Source: Blasia pusilla (taxonomy: Eukaryota > Marchantiophyta > Marchantiopsida > Blasiales). Taken from it: a DNA stretch of 64,000 nucleotides. Below, one piece after another: positions 1 through 10,956 of this stretch. The notes under the pieces were generated by a model. It was not told the origin of the DNA. It saw nothing but the letters and a program-made list of their open reading frames with translations, and did no database searches. The stretch's first letter is position 1. The number at the start of each line of letters is the position of its first letter. The stretch is from NCBI GenBank assembly GCA_050084515.1, contig CM114274.1, forward strand, positions 7,812,001 to 7,876,000. The letters run 5' to 3'. Both the position numbers and the translations under genes were made by a program.

Positions 1-689
1 TGAAAAGGGATATCCATGAACATATCATTACCCTCATCTAATGCATGAAGAACTCATTGGATTCCTTAAGAGAGATTGGGAGATGTTTCCAACAAAATAA
101 ACAGAAGACACAGATGATGATGAAGTTGATAGTGTGTTGGATGAGAACTTTATTTTCATTGAATTTTGTAGGAATCTTAGATACTCTTGGATAATGTGGT
201 AACCCAAATGCGAGGTCAAGATCGTATACGTTGACAAGATTAAAACTAGATACATCTTCTTTGCTTATGTTGTACTCACTAATTTTGTAGAATTTTAAAT
301 TTTGGAATCTAGAATTTAAATGGAACTTAGAAAAGGCAAGGTTTTGAAGAAGGAATTGATCTTTTATTGTACTGATGCATGGATTGATAGATTTATCTAA
401 AGAGTTCACAACCTCTCCTAAACCTACACTAGTACTCATGAAATTTGTAAGCAATGTCTATTGATTTATAGTCATATTCTCCCCTCAGCCTACATATTGA
501 GAGGTGGAACAAGTTTGGACAATGCAAACCATAATTTCAACTCATGAAAGAAAAAATTCCGACTAAGAAATAGCTACCTAGATGATGGAATATAGTAGTT
601 ACTTTTTGGGTTTCATCAACAAAGCAAATTTATATTTCTTTGATTTAGATTTATTTCTTCAATTTAGAAAAAAAATTTAAGATTTAGAT
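1..689. other. AT-rich DNA, no recognised gene
   Basis: A 138-codon open frame on the minus strand (38-454) resembles no family I know. It lies downstream, in transcriptional sense, of the Copia integrase remnant, so it may be decayed retrotransposon sequence, but no reverse transcriptase motif is visible. I see no other gene here. Confidence 0.4.
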
Positions 690-1250
690 ATTTTTTTAAG
701 ATTTATTTCTTAAATTTAGATCTAGCTTTTGACGCCTTTCAATAGAAACATAAGCCTAAAAAGAACAACCAAAGACTTTAAGAAATGAAAAATCAGGTTT
801 ACTACCCATGAAGATTTTGAATGGAGTCTTGTCATAAACTCATGTGGCTCGAGTTTGACTGATCATGCGGAGTACGCATGCTATAGCCTCTCCCTAATAC
901 ACCGTGGATATGTTCTTGGGAATGAATGACAAGATCTTTGCATTCACCATAGCAACGTGTTGATTCTTTTGCTTAGCCATTCCATTGTTTTGGAGTTTAC
1001 TGACAATTAATTTTTCATTCCATGCCATTCTATTGTATGTAGTCATCAAACTCAATTAAGAGCTACTCTCATCCACCATCAAAAGGCCATTTATTTTGTA
1101 CATAGTAAGGATGGAAACTCTGCCAACGTTAACTGTACAAGGTATCATCAAGTCGGACTTGGCTATATAAGGATGAATGTGTCCTCTCATTATGAGATTA
1201 GTTAGAAGAGAAATCCCTGATCTCAAGTGGAATTTTCAAGTTTTTTCCAT
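690..1250 (-). mobile_element. Decayed Ty1/Copia retrotransposon integrase fragment
   Basis: Read on the minus strand, this stretch translates to pieces of the C-terminal half of a Copia integrase. The clearest part is YDKTPFKIFMGSKPDFSFLK followed by VFGCSF, a stop, then AYVSIERRQKLD (about 735-845). It matches the family pattern of KTPFE-x-W-x-G-x-KP, then LRVFGC, then KLD. Upstream in sense, around 950-1060, EFDDYIQ-stop-NGME and NGMAKQKNQH follow the usual EF...NGI...QQNGVAERKNR block, with stops and at least one frameshift. No LTRs, primer site or reverse transcriptase were recognised. It is an old, non-coding remnant. The family call is firm from the motifs; the exact boundaries are guesses. 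Confidence 0.75.
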
Positions 1251-2125
1251 GTAAAGGTGGGCTCTACGTACTATGTTCCTCCTAATAAACTCCAAAGAGT
1301 ATGAAATATCCGAAGTGGATAGCATGTATGTCATCACAAGTCCAATGAAGGTCGCTTCCAAGTTGGGATCTACGAAGTTAAATCTTATGAGAGAGATTTG
1401 AATTCTAAAAATCTAAATTGAGTCTAAGGTCATATCATGAATCCTATCATTCGAGGCACTTCAATACATCAAGCGTTGGGGGAGGACAATGGCTATATGG
1501 CTATAGAGCTACAGTACTTTCCAATCACTTATGGACAACAAGGGCCTATATGTGGAGTTTGATGATGGGATTATATAATTACAACATAGTTAATCAGAGG
1601 AGTGTAGAGCAATGGCATTCAAGCAATCCATCTATTTAATAGAGGTATATGTTTTCCAATGAAAACCAAAGTTTCCATTCAAATGACATCCAGTACAACA
1701 TGGACTAAGTTGACTTAACCACCACGCACTTGACACTAATATGAAAACCTAAACCATAGATTCATACCATTTCCTTGACAGGATTAAACTTATCTAAGAG
1801 TAAGAAGATTTTGGCTTTGTCTTCCTTACATGAGTAAACTCCAAATGAATGATAGAAGTAAATACTTTTTTGTTTGCCACCCTCACATGCATGAGACTTT
1901 GGTTCAATGGAAAAAAGTCCTCGTTCCATATCAATAGCCCTCGGTTCAAAGTTGGCTTTCCATTTTGAATTTTTTTGAAGTCGCCTTTCCTCTCTAACTT
2001 ATTTCTAAACCCTAACAATCGTGAGGTTCTTCTTGGTCTTGAGGAAGTCAATGCATCTAACCATTATGTTGAGATAGGGGACAACTTTTATCTTTGTGGT
2101 TGCACGTGGGAATCCTATGCTAGAG
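1251..2125. other. Spacer without recognised gene
   Basis: Only short unrelated open frames on both strands. Parts may be further decay of the Copia element, but no motif is readable. Confidence 0.4.
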
Positions 2126-2175
2126 TGCCAATCACATAGACACTATGGGTATCCATAGTGTCTATGTGATTGGCA
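2126..2175. repeat. Perfect 23-bp inverted repeat with 4-nt loop
   Basis: Arms 2126-2148 and 2153-2175 are exact reverse complements, separated by GTAT. It would fold into a perfect stem-loop. No coding frame or terminator context surrounds it, and it is far from any gene. It could be a local template-switch product, a tiny foldback element, or (less likely) a small-RNA precursor; plant precursors are normally longer and imperfect. Confidence 0.9.
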
Positions 2176-3329
2176 ACATGGTCTATTGTTGTTGGAGAGG
2201 TGGAAATTGAAAGAGTTTCCAACAGCAAGAGGATTGTCAAAGAAAGCATGAATTTGATATAATAATGGATTCTTCTGCTTTAGTTTCTCCTCAGTAGAAA
2301 CACCAAAAAGAACAATTCGGCTTGTGTCAATCCTAGTACACTCTAGTTGTAGACATTGCGGTCACATTTCTTATGAAGGATTGGTCATGTCAAAGAAGGG
2401 AAACCTCCCCTTGATAGATGCGCTCTCATGAAGATTTTGATTGCATTCTACCCCTCATTCTAGTCTTACTCTCGCAACATCCATGGATGGCACGAAAGTT
2501 TTGAGGGTCTTCTATGTACTCCAAGATGCGCTTATAGCCCTGGTAGGACATTCGATTATTCTCAAATTACCAATGTTGCCTACACCAAACTTGGTTTATT
2601 GAAGAATCTCTTGTTAATGTGGTGTAAGAACCTCTTGCTCTCCAAAAGATTGTGCTATGATCTCCAACTTCAAACAAACATCCTTGCGGATAGAAATGGA
2701 GCTTCCCTTCCATCCTCCAATGTGTTGATCCTAGTGTTGAGGAAAGAATGGAAAAAGATGGGTTTATGCCTTGCCCTTTACATCAAAAAACCCCTTCCTG
2801 AGTGTAATCATTCAAACTTGAAGCCTTAGAATATGCTACAATACACAATAGTTTCCATTTCATAAAGATCCTCATAAGCCTCTTTTCTTTGTGGGTCAAA
2901 TAATTTTAAAACACCTAGAAAGGAATAGGTGTGTCCAATGTAATGTGGATATTATACCTGATGTTATTTCTTATGGAAGATATCAATGGTACAATGGTTG
3001 AATCCTCTTATCTTAGCCTTTCCTTTATACCATTTTGAAATCTAAATGGCTTGAGAGTCTTAGTGGTTTGATGTATCTTCCTAGATCTATATCCATGCTT
3101 TTGTCTTCTTTGCCCTAAAATTCTTGAAGTGCAAGAGGATGGATATGATATATTTTCTATCATCTATACTATTGTTGGACAGTGCCCCTCCATTTTGAAT
3201 CTTTCTCCTCTTGACACTTGGCACTTTCAACCAATAGGATTACTCGCCTTCTAAACCAATAAAGTCGTTCAAAATTGACTCGTCCATTTGGAAATTTTGA
3301 AAGTTAATTATGGGAGATAATTTAAACCA
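2176..3329. other. Spacer without recognised gene
   Basis: A 76-codon open frame at 2599-2829 (+) has no recognisable family. The right part (about 3200-3330) probably belongs to the non-autonomous Helitron whose tail follows. No other feature is visible. Confidence 0.35.
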
Positions 3330-3354
3330 GTGCATTGCGCAGGCTTCCACTAGT
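3330..3354 (+). mobile_element. Helitron-type 3' terminus (plus orientation)
   Basis: The stretch GTGCATTGCGC (3330-3340) forms a short hairpin. Ten bases later comes CTAG (3350-3353), followed by T. A GC-rich hairpin about 10 nt before CTRR, with insertion before a T, is the Helitron 3' hallmark. The GTGCATTGCAC-type hairpin is common in plant Helitrons. The 5' TC end was not identified, so the element size is unknown. It is about 1.1 kb beyond the XRCC1 stop codon. Confidence 0.6.
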
Positions 3355-4453
3355 CATCAATATGGCAAGTGTGTCAAAATTGTTGTGCCTGCATGATGCG
3401 TTGAGCTTATAGATGGGGAGTGGGTCCAAAGAAGAATTGTGGCAAGGAGAATTGAGAGAACGTGTCATAATCTCATCGAGCTTGACCCAAGAACTAAGTT
3501 GGAATTGCCTAAGCTCAATTGCAAGGATAGATCTTTCAATGAGTTTGCTACTCTTTTCGTCACGGCTCTAATTCTCATGTGAAATATCAGGAAAATCTCA
3601 AAGGGACACTGAAATTCCGAATTCCAATGGATTAGCTTCTATGGCTGCCGTTACCTACAAACAATAGTTCACTAGAGTATGACCCAACTCTTTGACGCCA
3701 AGTGTGACAAGAAACCAAGATCTGAGCTTCGACCTACAGATGCTTCTTCTTAAATGGGCTTCACCCAGTGGTTTGCTTGGGACCAGGCCAAAGATCAGTA
3801 AAGTTTCAAAGGGACATTGAAGTTCTGATTTCCATTCCTGTCTTGAGAATAAATTTTGGTGCATTGCCTCTCAATGCTCATATCCGTTTGCTTAGTTAGT
3901 CTAATCTTGAGATCGTTCGGTTATTTGGAATCCCACCTGCCACAAGAACACAAAAGCGCTGATCATGCAACCCCAGGCTCCATAACAGACCGCGTCGTGA
4001 ACTTCTGATTGTGGACCAAAGCTTTGTTTCTGTGAAGGCCAATCACCACTGCGTGTAGAGGCAGATTTGAATCATGCACAGCTTACAGAATTGACACGAA
4101 AGAACACTCACTACCTGCCATCCTAAACTTTCTTTCAAGAAAAAGTCACGGTGCGCTCTTAATATGTGGAGGCCTTCAACTATCCAGGATCCGGAATAAG
4201 CAAGAAGGCTTATAGATGGTCATTGTGTCTGAGCAGAGCCCAAATGTCCAGATGCATTGACCAATGTTTGAGAAGAAACTTTGTCAAAGATTGTTTCAAA
4301 CAAACCTGTAGGCACTCGTGGAAATCCCAGTCCTTCAATTACATGTACAAAAGATGTGGAGGGAAAAGTTGCTAAACCATAGCCAAAGACCTGATATTCC
4401 TGGAAAAAATTATACTATGTAACTCCAATCTTTGGACAGGATCTGGAGAAAAT
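3355..4453. other. XRCC1 downstream flank, no recognised gene
   Basis: No coding region with family similarity is visible. The last few hundred bases before 4454 would contain the XRCC1 3' UTR and polyadenylation signals, which cannot be placed from sequence alone. The open frame at 4166-4375 (+) is short and unsupported. Confidence 0.4.
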
Positions 4454-7400
4454 CTAAATTCTCCAGTTCCATCTAGAACCTTTGTTGGCGGTGTCTAACT
4501 CTGCCTCATCTTGAGTGTCCGAATCTGAAATGATTTCAGTTGCATCATCGTCAGTTTCACTGTCCTCTTTATATTGGACACTTTGTCTCTTCCGCTTCGA
4601 TTCAGCCACAGGAGATCCACCATTATTAGCACTAGCAGAAGGTCCTAAGCCTAATTTCTGAAGTCGCTTCAGGTAAATCAGTTTGAATCGTTCGCCTTCT
4701 GTAATCAGCTGATCCCTGATATGTCGTCCTTGACCCCACTGCTTTTCGTATCCTGCTAGCTCTTTCACGGCTCTTGGGATGAAAGCCCAATTCTCCATCA
4801 CCAAACTTAATCCCTGATTCACAGCTGCCAGATCAGAACCATCCTTACAACAGACCCAATGGGACTCTTTGACATGTGGCCGTAAGGGTCCACAAACTCA
4901 ACTCCGTTTCAGTAAAACTGGGGAAAGGTGACATTTCCAAATTCTTTCTACAAAATTGAGGCAAAGAGCTTTGTATCTACTGATGGATACTGAAAAAATT
5001 GAAAATGACTGTCTTGGATGCTTTTTCACCCCTGTGAGGAAAACAAACCGGATTGGACCACTGTATTGGGAGGTGGACAATTTCCATCACAAAAGGTCCC
5101 TTCCAGAGCTGCAAACTATGACTCCTTATGATTCAGATAGCACAATTATCAAACTCTAAACCAGCTCCAGGACAAATCTCTCTTTTCTGTTCAGGTTGGT
5201 AAACTATTTAGCAGCCTTGCTTCTAAAGCAATGAGAGTTGAGACCTGCGAATTCTGTACTGATCTATGAAGCACCTTTCAGTTCTGACTCAAGGCTCTAG
5301 TAGTAACCGTCTTAATGACAGACGATAATATTAAAGCTGTGCCGATCTTACTCATTTCCCTTCATAGACCCCACTCCTAGAAGAAAGGTACAAAGACGTG
5401 CAAGAGAAGAAAATGTTAATCATACTCGTCAGAAGTTTAGTAGGAGAGTTAGAATTTTTCCAGAACATTAGTTGATTGAGGTTGCTCAGAGCTCTTGAGC
5501 AACTATTTCTCTCCTCAATCAACTTACTCAGATCACAAATTTAGTGAAGCACGCTTATGGTTTAGACTCAAGAGCATGGTACTGAGACACTTCCTTTGGA
5601 AACTGCTAAGTTTGTGTTACTGACTCCCTCCTCTGGTTTTGCACATTGAGGATTGAACACCCCAATCAATGGTTGCAAACCTTAACTAAGGAAGCAACAC
5701 ATGGATGAAAGACAAACAAACAAAAAGCTGATGAGGACAATTGGACCATACGTGAGTGAAAGCCAGACATAGTACCATATTCTCTTGAAGACTTTTAACA
5801 GCATCTTCCAGACAAACTAGCAACCCTTGTACCGCAATGGCTTCCACCTGGTCCCGCTCTGGCTGTCATTCCATTAAGCAAAGCAGTCACTTAGAAGTAC
5901 TTTGAAATGATATCGCGTGGTGGGAAATGACTATGTCCATAGATGATTGGTAAAATTCATTGAGGTAGCATTAGAGGAATCTCTGAGAGACACTTGGGCA
6001 GTGCATGCTTCACCTTCTCATTTTGCTGCTCTAGCCATGTTTTTGTGGACGCAAGGTCTTCCAGCACCCATTGTTCTATTTCTTCAGTGCTGGCCATGTC
6101 CTTCAGCTTGTGTAACCCCTGATTCTGCCGAGAGTCCTCACCATGGATCAGTGTATCCAAGTCAGCAAGATTCCCTTGCTTTAGAAAGCATCTTAGTACA
6201 AAGACAAGCGTATTGATTCACGTATCTTTAGAAATTAGACATGGAGTAGCCTATCAAGCATTGAAGGCTAAAGTGGAGGGCAGAAATGGACAGTAGAGAA
6301 ATCACATGGGAACTAGTTTGTGGTTCTCACCTTAGGTAATTTGCCTCGGTCTCCCGCTGTGGCCTGTGAAAACTCTTTTCCTGCTTTATCTATCCTAGTG
6401 TCTCCTTTATGACCTATGACTGGTCGGTCATCCTCCTTGTCAGTTTGGCTCATCCCGCTGGAATTACCCGTTGGTCTGGGGGTGTTGTTCTCTGCACATG
6501 CAGAGTCACTATGTGAGATAGTAAAGTCAAGCAGCTATCCTCCCCTGCAAGCAAGCTATTATCCAAACAATGTAGTCCTCGACTGAGCAAACCGCAGAAC
6601 ACCCACCACTGTTGGAGCAGAAAGCCTGATATAGAAGACCCATCAAAGCAACCAAAAAGCAAACATAGAGGGATTACCTGCACATTTATGAGTTGATTCA
6701 TCCACATCACTGCCTTTCCTCCACGGCTTCCCCACATATAGCATGTATTTCTCAATAGCCACCAGGTCCTTGTGTTTGTAGCATTCAACTACCCAGTCCT
6801 GTGATATCCATTTTCATCGTTGCTTTCAGTTGGAGAAATAACTGCAACGACAAGATCTAGTTGAATCAGCTCGAATTACATTATAGAGAAGTTGTAATTC
6901 GTGACCACGAAATGAATAGTGCTGCTGGATACCAAGGGATCACCTTATGAACAATGGTACCGCCTGCTGCTTTGGCGACATTGAAACCCGGAGTGTTGAT
7001 AAAAGCAGCAGCAAGAAGAGTAGAATCATTGCTCCAGGAAGGTCTGTATTTAGCACCCATTTCCAGACACATTTTCCGCACTTCAGTTCGCTCGGGATTC
7101 ACCAATCCTGAGATGGTGAGTACTACTCCCTCCTGCACCGCCACACGCCAACCCCAGTCTACGTCACCTCTTGTTTGGACTGAACCATCAATTCCACTTA
7201 CTCAAATCATCCAGCTTTAACGAAGGTCCACGAAAATCTCACCAGGAGCTTAGAGAAGTCTCGAACTGCAGGCGTCGATATTCTATTCTCTGCCTCTTTG
7301 GTAACTGAAGAGATTCGTCCATTGCTTTCTTCTGAATCACCTGCCTCAGGCACGTGCGACATATCGTCTTGGGACCTTTGGTGGGATATCCCCTGTGAAG

Positions 7401-7920
7401 TCTCAACCTTCGAAACTGAAGCTTTCGTGATGCTTTTCTCTACTTCTTTCCGAATTGGAGAAATGCGAGCGTTGTCTTCTCCGGCATCACCCCTGTCTGG
7501 CAATTGCGACTCATAAGGAAACGTTCGTTGAGAGCTGCCACTTTGAGGCTCTTCACATCGTCTCTTGGGAGTCTTCAGCTCACGAACTGGAGCTTTCGTG
7601 CTGCTACCTCCAGCGTCTTTTGAAATCGGAGTAACAACACCGTTATGTCCTCCAGAATCGCGGTTTCCACAGGATCGCAGTTCATCTTGAAATCGTCCTT
7701 CGGAAGACCGAACCTCCTCAGACGGAGCCTTTCGGCTCCTCTGCTCTGCGACTTCAGAAATTGAGCAACTGCCTCCGTTCCTGTCTTCGTCTTCAATCCC
7801 GGAGTTCCTTTGTTGAGAGCTCCCCTTCTGAGGTTCTTGAGATGTTCCCTCCTTGGAAGGAGTGCTGATAGCAGAAACAGTCCACCCTGGTAGCCTTCGC
7901 TTCTTCGTTGGAGTGGACAT
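4454..7920 (-). CDS. XRCC1: XRCC1, single-strand-break repair scaffold (plant type)
   Basis: Scaffold protein of base excision and single-strand break repair in the nucleus; its BRCT domain binds poly(ADP-ribose) and partners. Seven exons join in phase with GT-AG introns: 7920-7243, 7132-6944, 6798-6678, 6491-6331, 6178-6014, 5862-5776 and 4843-4454, giving 596 residues. The start ATG at 7920 gives MSTPTKKRRLPGW, like the conserved plant N-terminus; the frame upstream has only GTG. The BRCT domain covers about residues 227-330 (EGVVLTISGLVNPER, STLLAAAFINTPGF, DWVVECYKHKDL, GKPWRK). The C-terminal block (about 385-510: EEIEQWVLEDLASTKTWLE, GLLVCLEDA, NWAFIPRAVKEL) matches Arabidopsis XRCC1 as I remember it. 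As in plants generally, the animal N-terminal domain and second BRCT are absent. Unusual points: about 226 residues before the BRCT, containing four diverged copies of a 50-56 residue repeat, and weak acceptors (TAAAG, GTAAG) before exons 5 and 7. Intron positions are inferred. Confidence 0.93.
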
Positions 7921-8810
7921 GAACACCTCTCTTCTCTTGCCCTCCTTTCCCTTTTAGAATGTGTTCAGCAAAACTTTACTAACACCACTCCAAATTCGAG
8001 TCGATCCAAATGAGGAACGTTGTAAAATCGATTCTTCATGTCCAACAGGCAACTCCGACTCGCCTGAGCAATTCTGAACTCCAGCCACGTAGAGATTCAA
8101 ACACAACCTCATAACGCTGGGAATAAATGTGGCGCACCCATTTTGATGGGGTAACCCTTTGAAATCAACTCCATTCGACTCTAACCAAAGACCCCCGACC
8201 AAAATAGCCCCATATCTTACATAATAATTAGGATGTAGTTCAACACCCAAAAGCACAAGCTCCTCTTCCACTCCAAGCAACTTCACGCGGAGAACAAAGA
8301 AGCCACAGCTGTTACCATACCTTGTTCCAAACACCTCAATTGCATCGCAATCACCGAGCAATCCAAACGCACCAAATGGCCTCACACCATCATCCACCCC
8401 GCAACCTTGCTCCACCGGATTCCGACATCCTCTGACTCTCACATCAACTTCAATCCGCCTCGCCAATCATCTCTGGCCTCCAGAGAAGGAACTCGCGAAA
8501 CCTCCACGCGCTCTCAGTGTATCCAAAAACTGCTGCAATTTGAGGATCGTTTCTTTGACCTCAAACCATAAAAGCTCCCTCAGTCTTCAGCAGAACTTGT
8601 CGAGTTCCTAAGGCATCGCTCTCTCGCTGAGAAATCGAGAGAGCATCGCGCACTATTTTCCTCCGTTTCATGTCAGTTTCTATTTTTAATTAATATAGTA
8701 ATTAAATTCGACTAAATAAAGTTTTTATAGTAAAGCGCAATTTTTTTTTATTTGCAAATACTTTCATGTATGAAACGTGGATTTGGGATAGGAAAACATA
8801 TTTTACATGT
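7921..8810. other. XRCC1 upstream flank with an ATG-less open frame
   Basis: This stretch should hold the XRCC1 promoter and 5' UTR. A 170-codon minus-strand frame (8466-7954) ends 34 bp before the XRCC1 ATG. It opens at TTG and its first in-frame ATG comes late, so it is not a convincing gene. A 9-bp inverted repeat, GCTCTCTCG / CGAGAGAGC, lies at 8618-8644. Beyond 8690 the sequence turns abruptly AT-rich. No TATA box could be placed with confidence. Confidence 0.4.
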
Positions 8811-8915
8811 GAAAAAAATTGAATTTATGTGTAACATTATTAATCTTTTCCTTTCACGGATTGTATATTAGCTCCTCAAACATTTTTTTATACACGGGTG
8901 TCTTACCAATTCTTT
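8811..8915 (+). repeat. Degenerate copy of the Helitron tail repeat seen at 59.5 kb
   Basis: This stretch aligns along its length with 59531-59642: an A-run, GAATT-ATGTG, ATC-TTCC-TTCACGG, TAGCTC-T-AAACA, TTTTTTA, then a GGGTG/CCGTG block and TCTTAC-A. Compared with the other copy it lacks most of the terminal hairpin, and CTAG is replaced by CCAA. I infer an old non-autonomous Helitron 3' end that has lost its hairpin. Confidence 0.6.
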
Positions 8916-9798
8916 CTATAATGGACGTAAAGGTTTAAGTAGGGATAGATACAAGTATGGGACCCCTTTTTTGCACAAAATGTGTGTGAAAGACCCGAGC
9001 TTATTCACACGGATATGTTTTGCTCTTTTCGCCTTTAGCAAAGCCTGAAAAAATTCAAGAATTGTTGCAGTAATTTGTGAAGTGGGTGAGAATAATTGGA
9101 GCTGAGGATGTATATAATGAATGTAGTTGCTTTTTCGAAAGTGTACAATAGTAAACTCCTTTATCGAAAATGCAACACACGTCCATAGTCATTAATGACA
9201 AAAACAAGAGTCATTTGTAAAATATAGAGAATTTGAATGGTTCTAGAGTAGTGTATTCGCACCATGTTTACCTATGGTTCATCATGTACCCAATTGGTCG
9301 TTAATGTAATGAACAATATTGTAAAGTGCATGGATGGAGTAACTAAGGTACACAATTGATGCAAGTTCAGAAAATGCTTGGTGAAATATGATGTAAATTT
9401 TTGCAATATTGTATAAAAAAAAAATCAAGAATGAAAAGGCATGCAGATCTCAGATTTCTGCAAAAAAATCATTTAAAGTAGAAAAGATTAGCAGAGCCGT
9501 AGCTCCGAACAATGAAATCCCCTTAGATACATGAAAAAGATGAATAAATGTCTAAAACATAAAAATACATAGCAATATTATGCGATAATAGAGAACATTG
9601 ATGGCGACAGTGAATTCATAGTATGTAGGTAGAGTAGCGAGATAATAGTTTGCAGCCAAGTTGTATTCTCAAAAGTTTGAATATTCATGGTCTATTCAGA
9701 ATCAATAGGTATACCAGAAGCTAATGAACCAGAAAATGTTGTGTAAACACATACAACAACTATATTATGATTCTGTGACAGCATAATTGTAGAAAATA
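8916..9798. other. AT-rich spacer, nothing recognised
   Basis: No open frame of interest, no tRNA and no terminal repeat were recognised here. Confidence 0.4.
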
Positions 9799-10098
9799 TC
9801 AAGAGTTTTCACAACATGCAAGTATGTCATTTGCCTTTTCCAATGTATCATAATCACTTGGGTACTTATTGGCAAGATAATTCACAAACATCCCTAGATC
9901 TACTTTCAGCTGCTTCAGAGAGGATTTCAACTTTCTTATCAGATTGGTATTGTACTTTTCGTCTTCACTGATGGTTCTCAGAAGCATATTAGCAATGTCA
10001 AGCTGACTTTGTGAATCATCGTACTTGTCTCGAACACCCTCAATGTTAGACAATGTTGTCTCATCTAAGTAAATAGGGACACTGTCCTGATTCAACAT
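9799..10098 (-). CDS. Hypothetical 99-aa coiled-coil protein, probably transposon debris
   Basis: The frame starts at an ATG (10098) and encodes 99 residues. It is rich in Leu, Lys, Glu, Asp and Asn, with heptad-like stretches (ISEDEKYNTNLIRKLKSSLK, LKVDLGMFVNYL) that suggest a coiled coil. No family was recognised. It lies downstream, in the same sense, of the Helitron Rep remnant, where the helicase would be expected, but it shows no helicase motif. It may be an accessory frame of that element or chance. Confidence 0.3.
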   Translation of the reverse strand: MLNQDSVPIYLDETTLSNIEGVRDKYDDSQSQLDIANMLLRTISEDEKYNTNLIRKLKSSLKQLKVDLGMFVNYLANKYPSDYDTLEKANDILACCENS

Positions 10099-10956
10099 AT
10101 CTCATGTAATGTTGTCCAACTATTTTTCCTGAAGGATTGATTGGCATCTTTTTCTCCTTCTTCTTGCACGCATGACTACTATATCCTCATCGTAAGAGCG
10201 TTCAGAAGGTGTCCTCTTCTGGGGGGTTTGCTACACATCAAGACATGATCATAAATTTACATTGGAATGTGTCCACAGGTTGTACAACAGGAAACTCAGA
10301 AAAAGCATCTACATCTTATTCAATTATTGACTGAGATAGAAAGGGGGATCGATCAATATCAAACTGCAAGAAGGGATCAAGGACAGCCATGACTTTTGAT
10401 AAAATCACTGCAATATGCACTTGACTCCACATATTTTCAAATGCGTGCTTTCTAATCTCACCAATAATACACGTTTAAGTTAGAAAAAAGTGCCTATGGA
10501 TACACTCGTGTAAATATGTCCATTTTTTGACATGTCAAACTCATGATTTCTGACTCGCATCTAAAATTGATTCGATTCAATAGACAAGTGTAAAAGAACT
10601 CGTTCCATTGGTGAAGGGGATGATACTCACTAACCCTAACAAGCCGGTTTGTCTTAAAGACATAATTTCCAATTAAGTCAATACCAGGAAGTTTTCGGCA
10701 CACTTCATCCTATATTTACTAAGTTGATGTTTTTCCCAATGCTAGAAAAACCTAAAGCCATCGACCAGGAGTGGTCGACTGTGATACAAAATAGATGGAT
10801 GGATACATATTGTTGTTGAATTTTTATAGAGGATGGTATCCTGTGTGGTGAATTGGAGTCTATGGACTCAACAGTGGCAGACCTTTGAATTATTAGGATC
10901 TGAAGTGTTGTCAAAGCAACTTAAGTAGATGAGATTCTCCTATTAAGCACCATACC
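10099..10956 (-). other. Possible decayed region after the Helitron Rep domain
   Basis: Minus-strand frames here are short (10494-10703 and 10705-10914). One phrase, VFKTNRLVRVSEYHPLHQW, loosely resembles the block between Rep and helicase in Helitron proteins. No Walker A motif (GxxGxGKS/T) is visible, so the helicase appears to be deleted or decayed beyond recognition. Confidence 0.35.
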
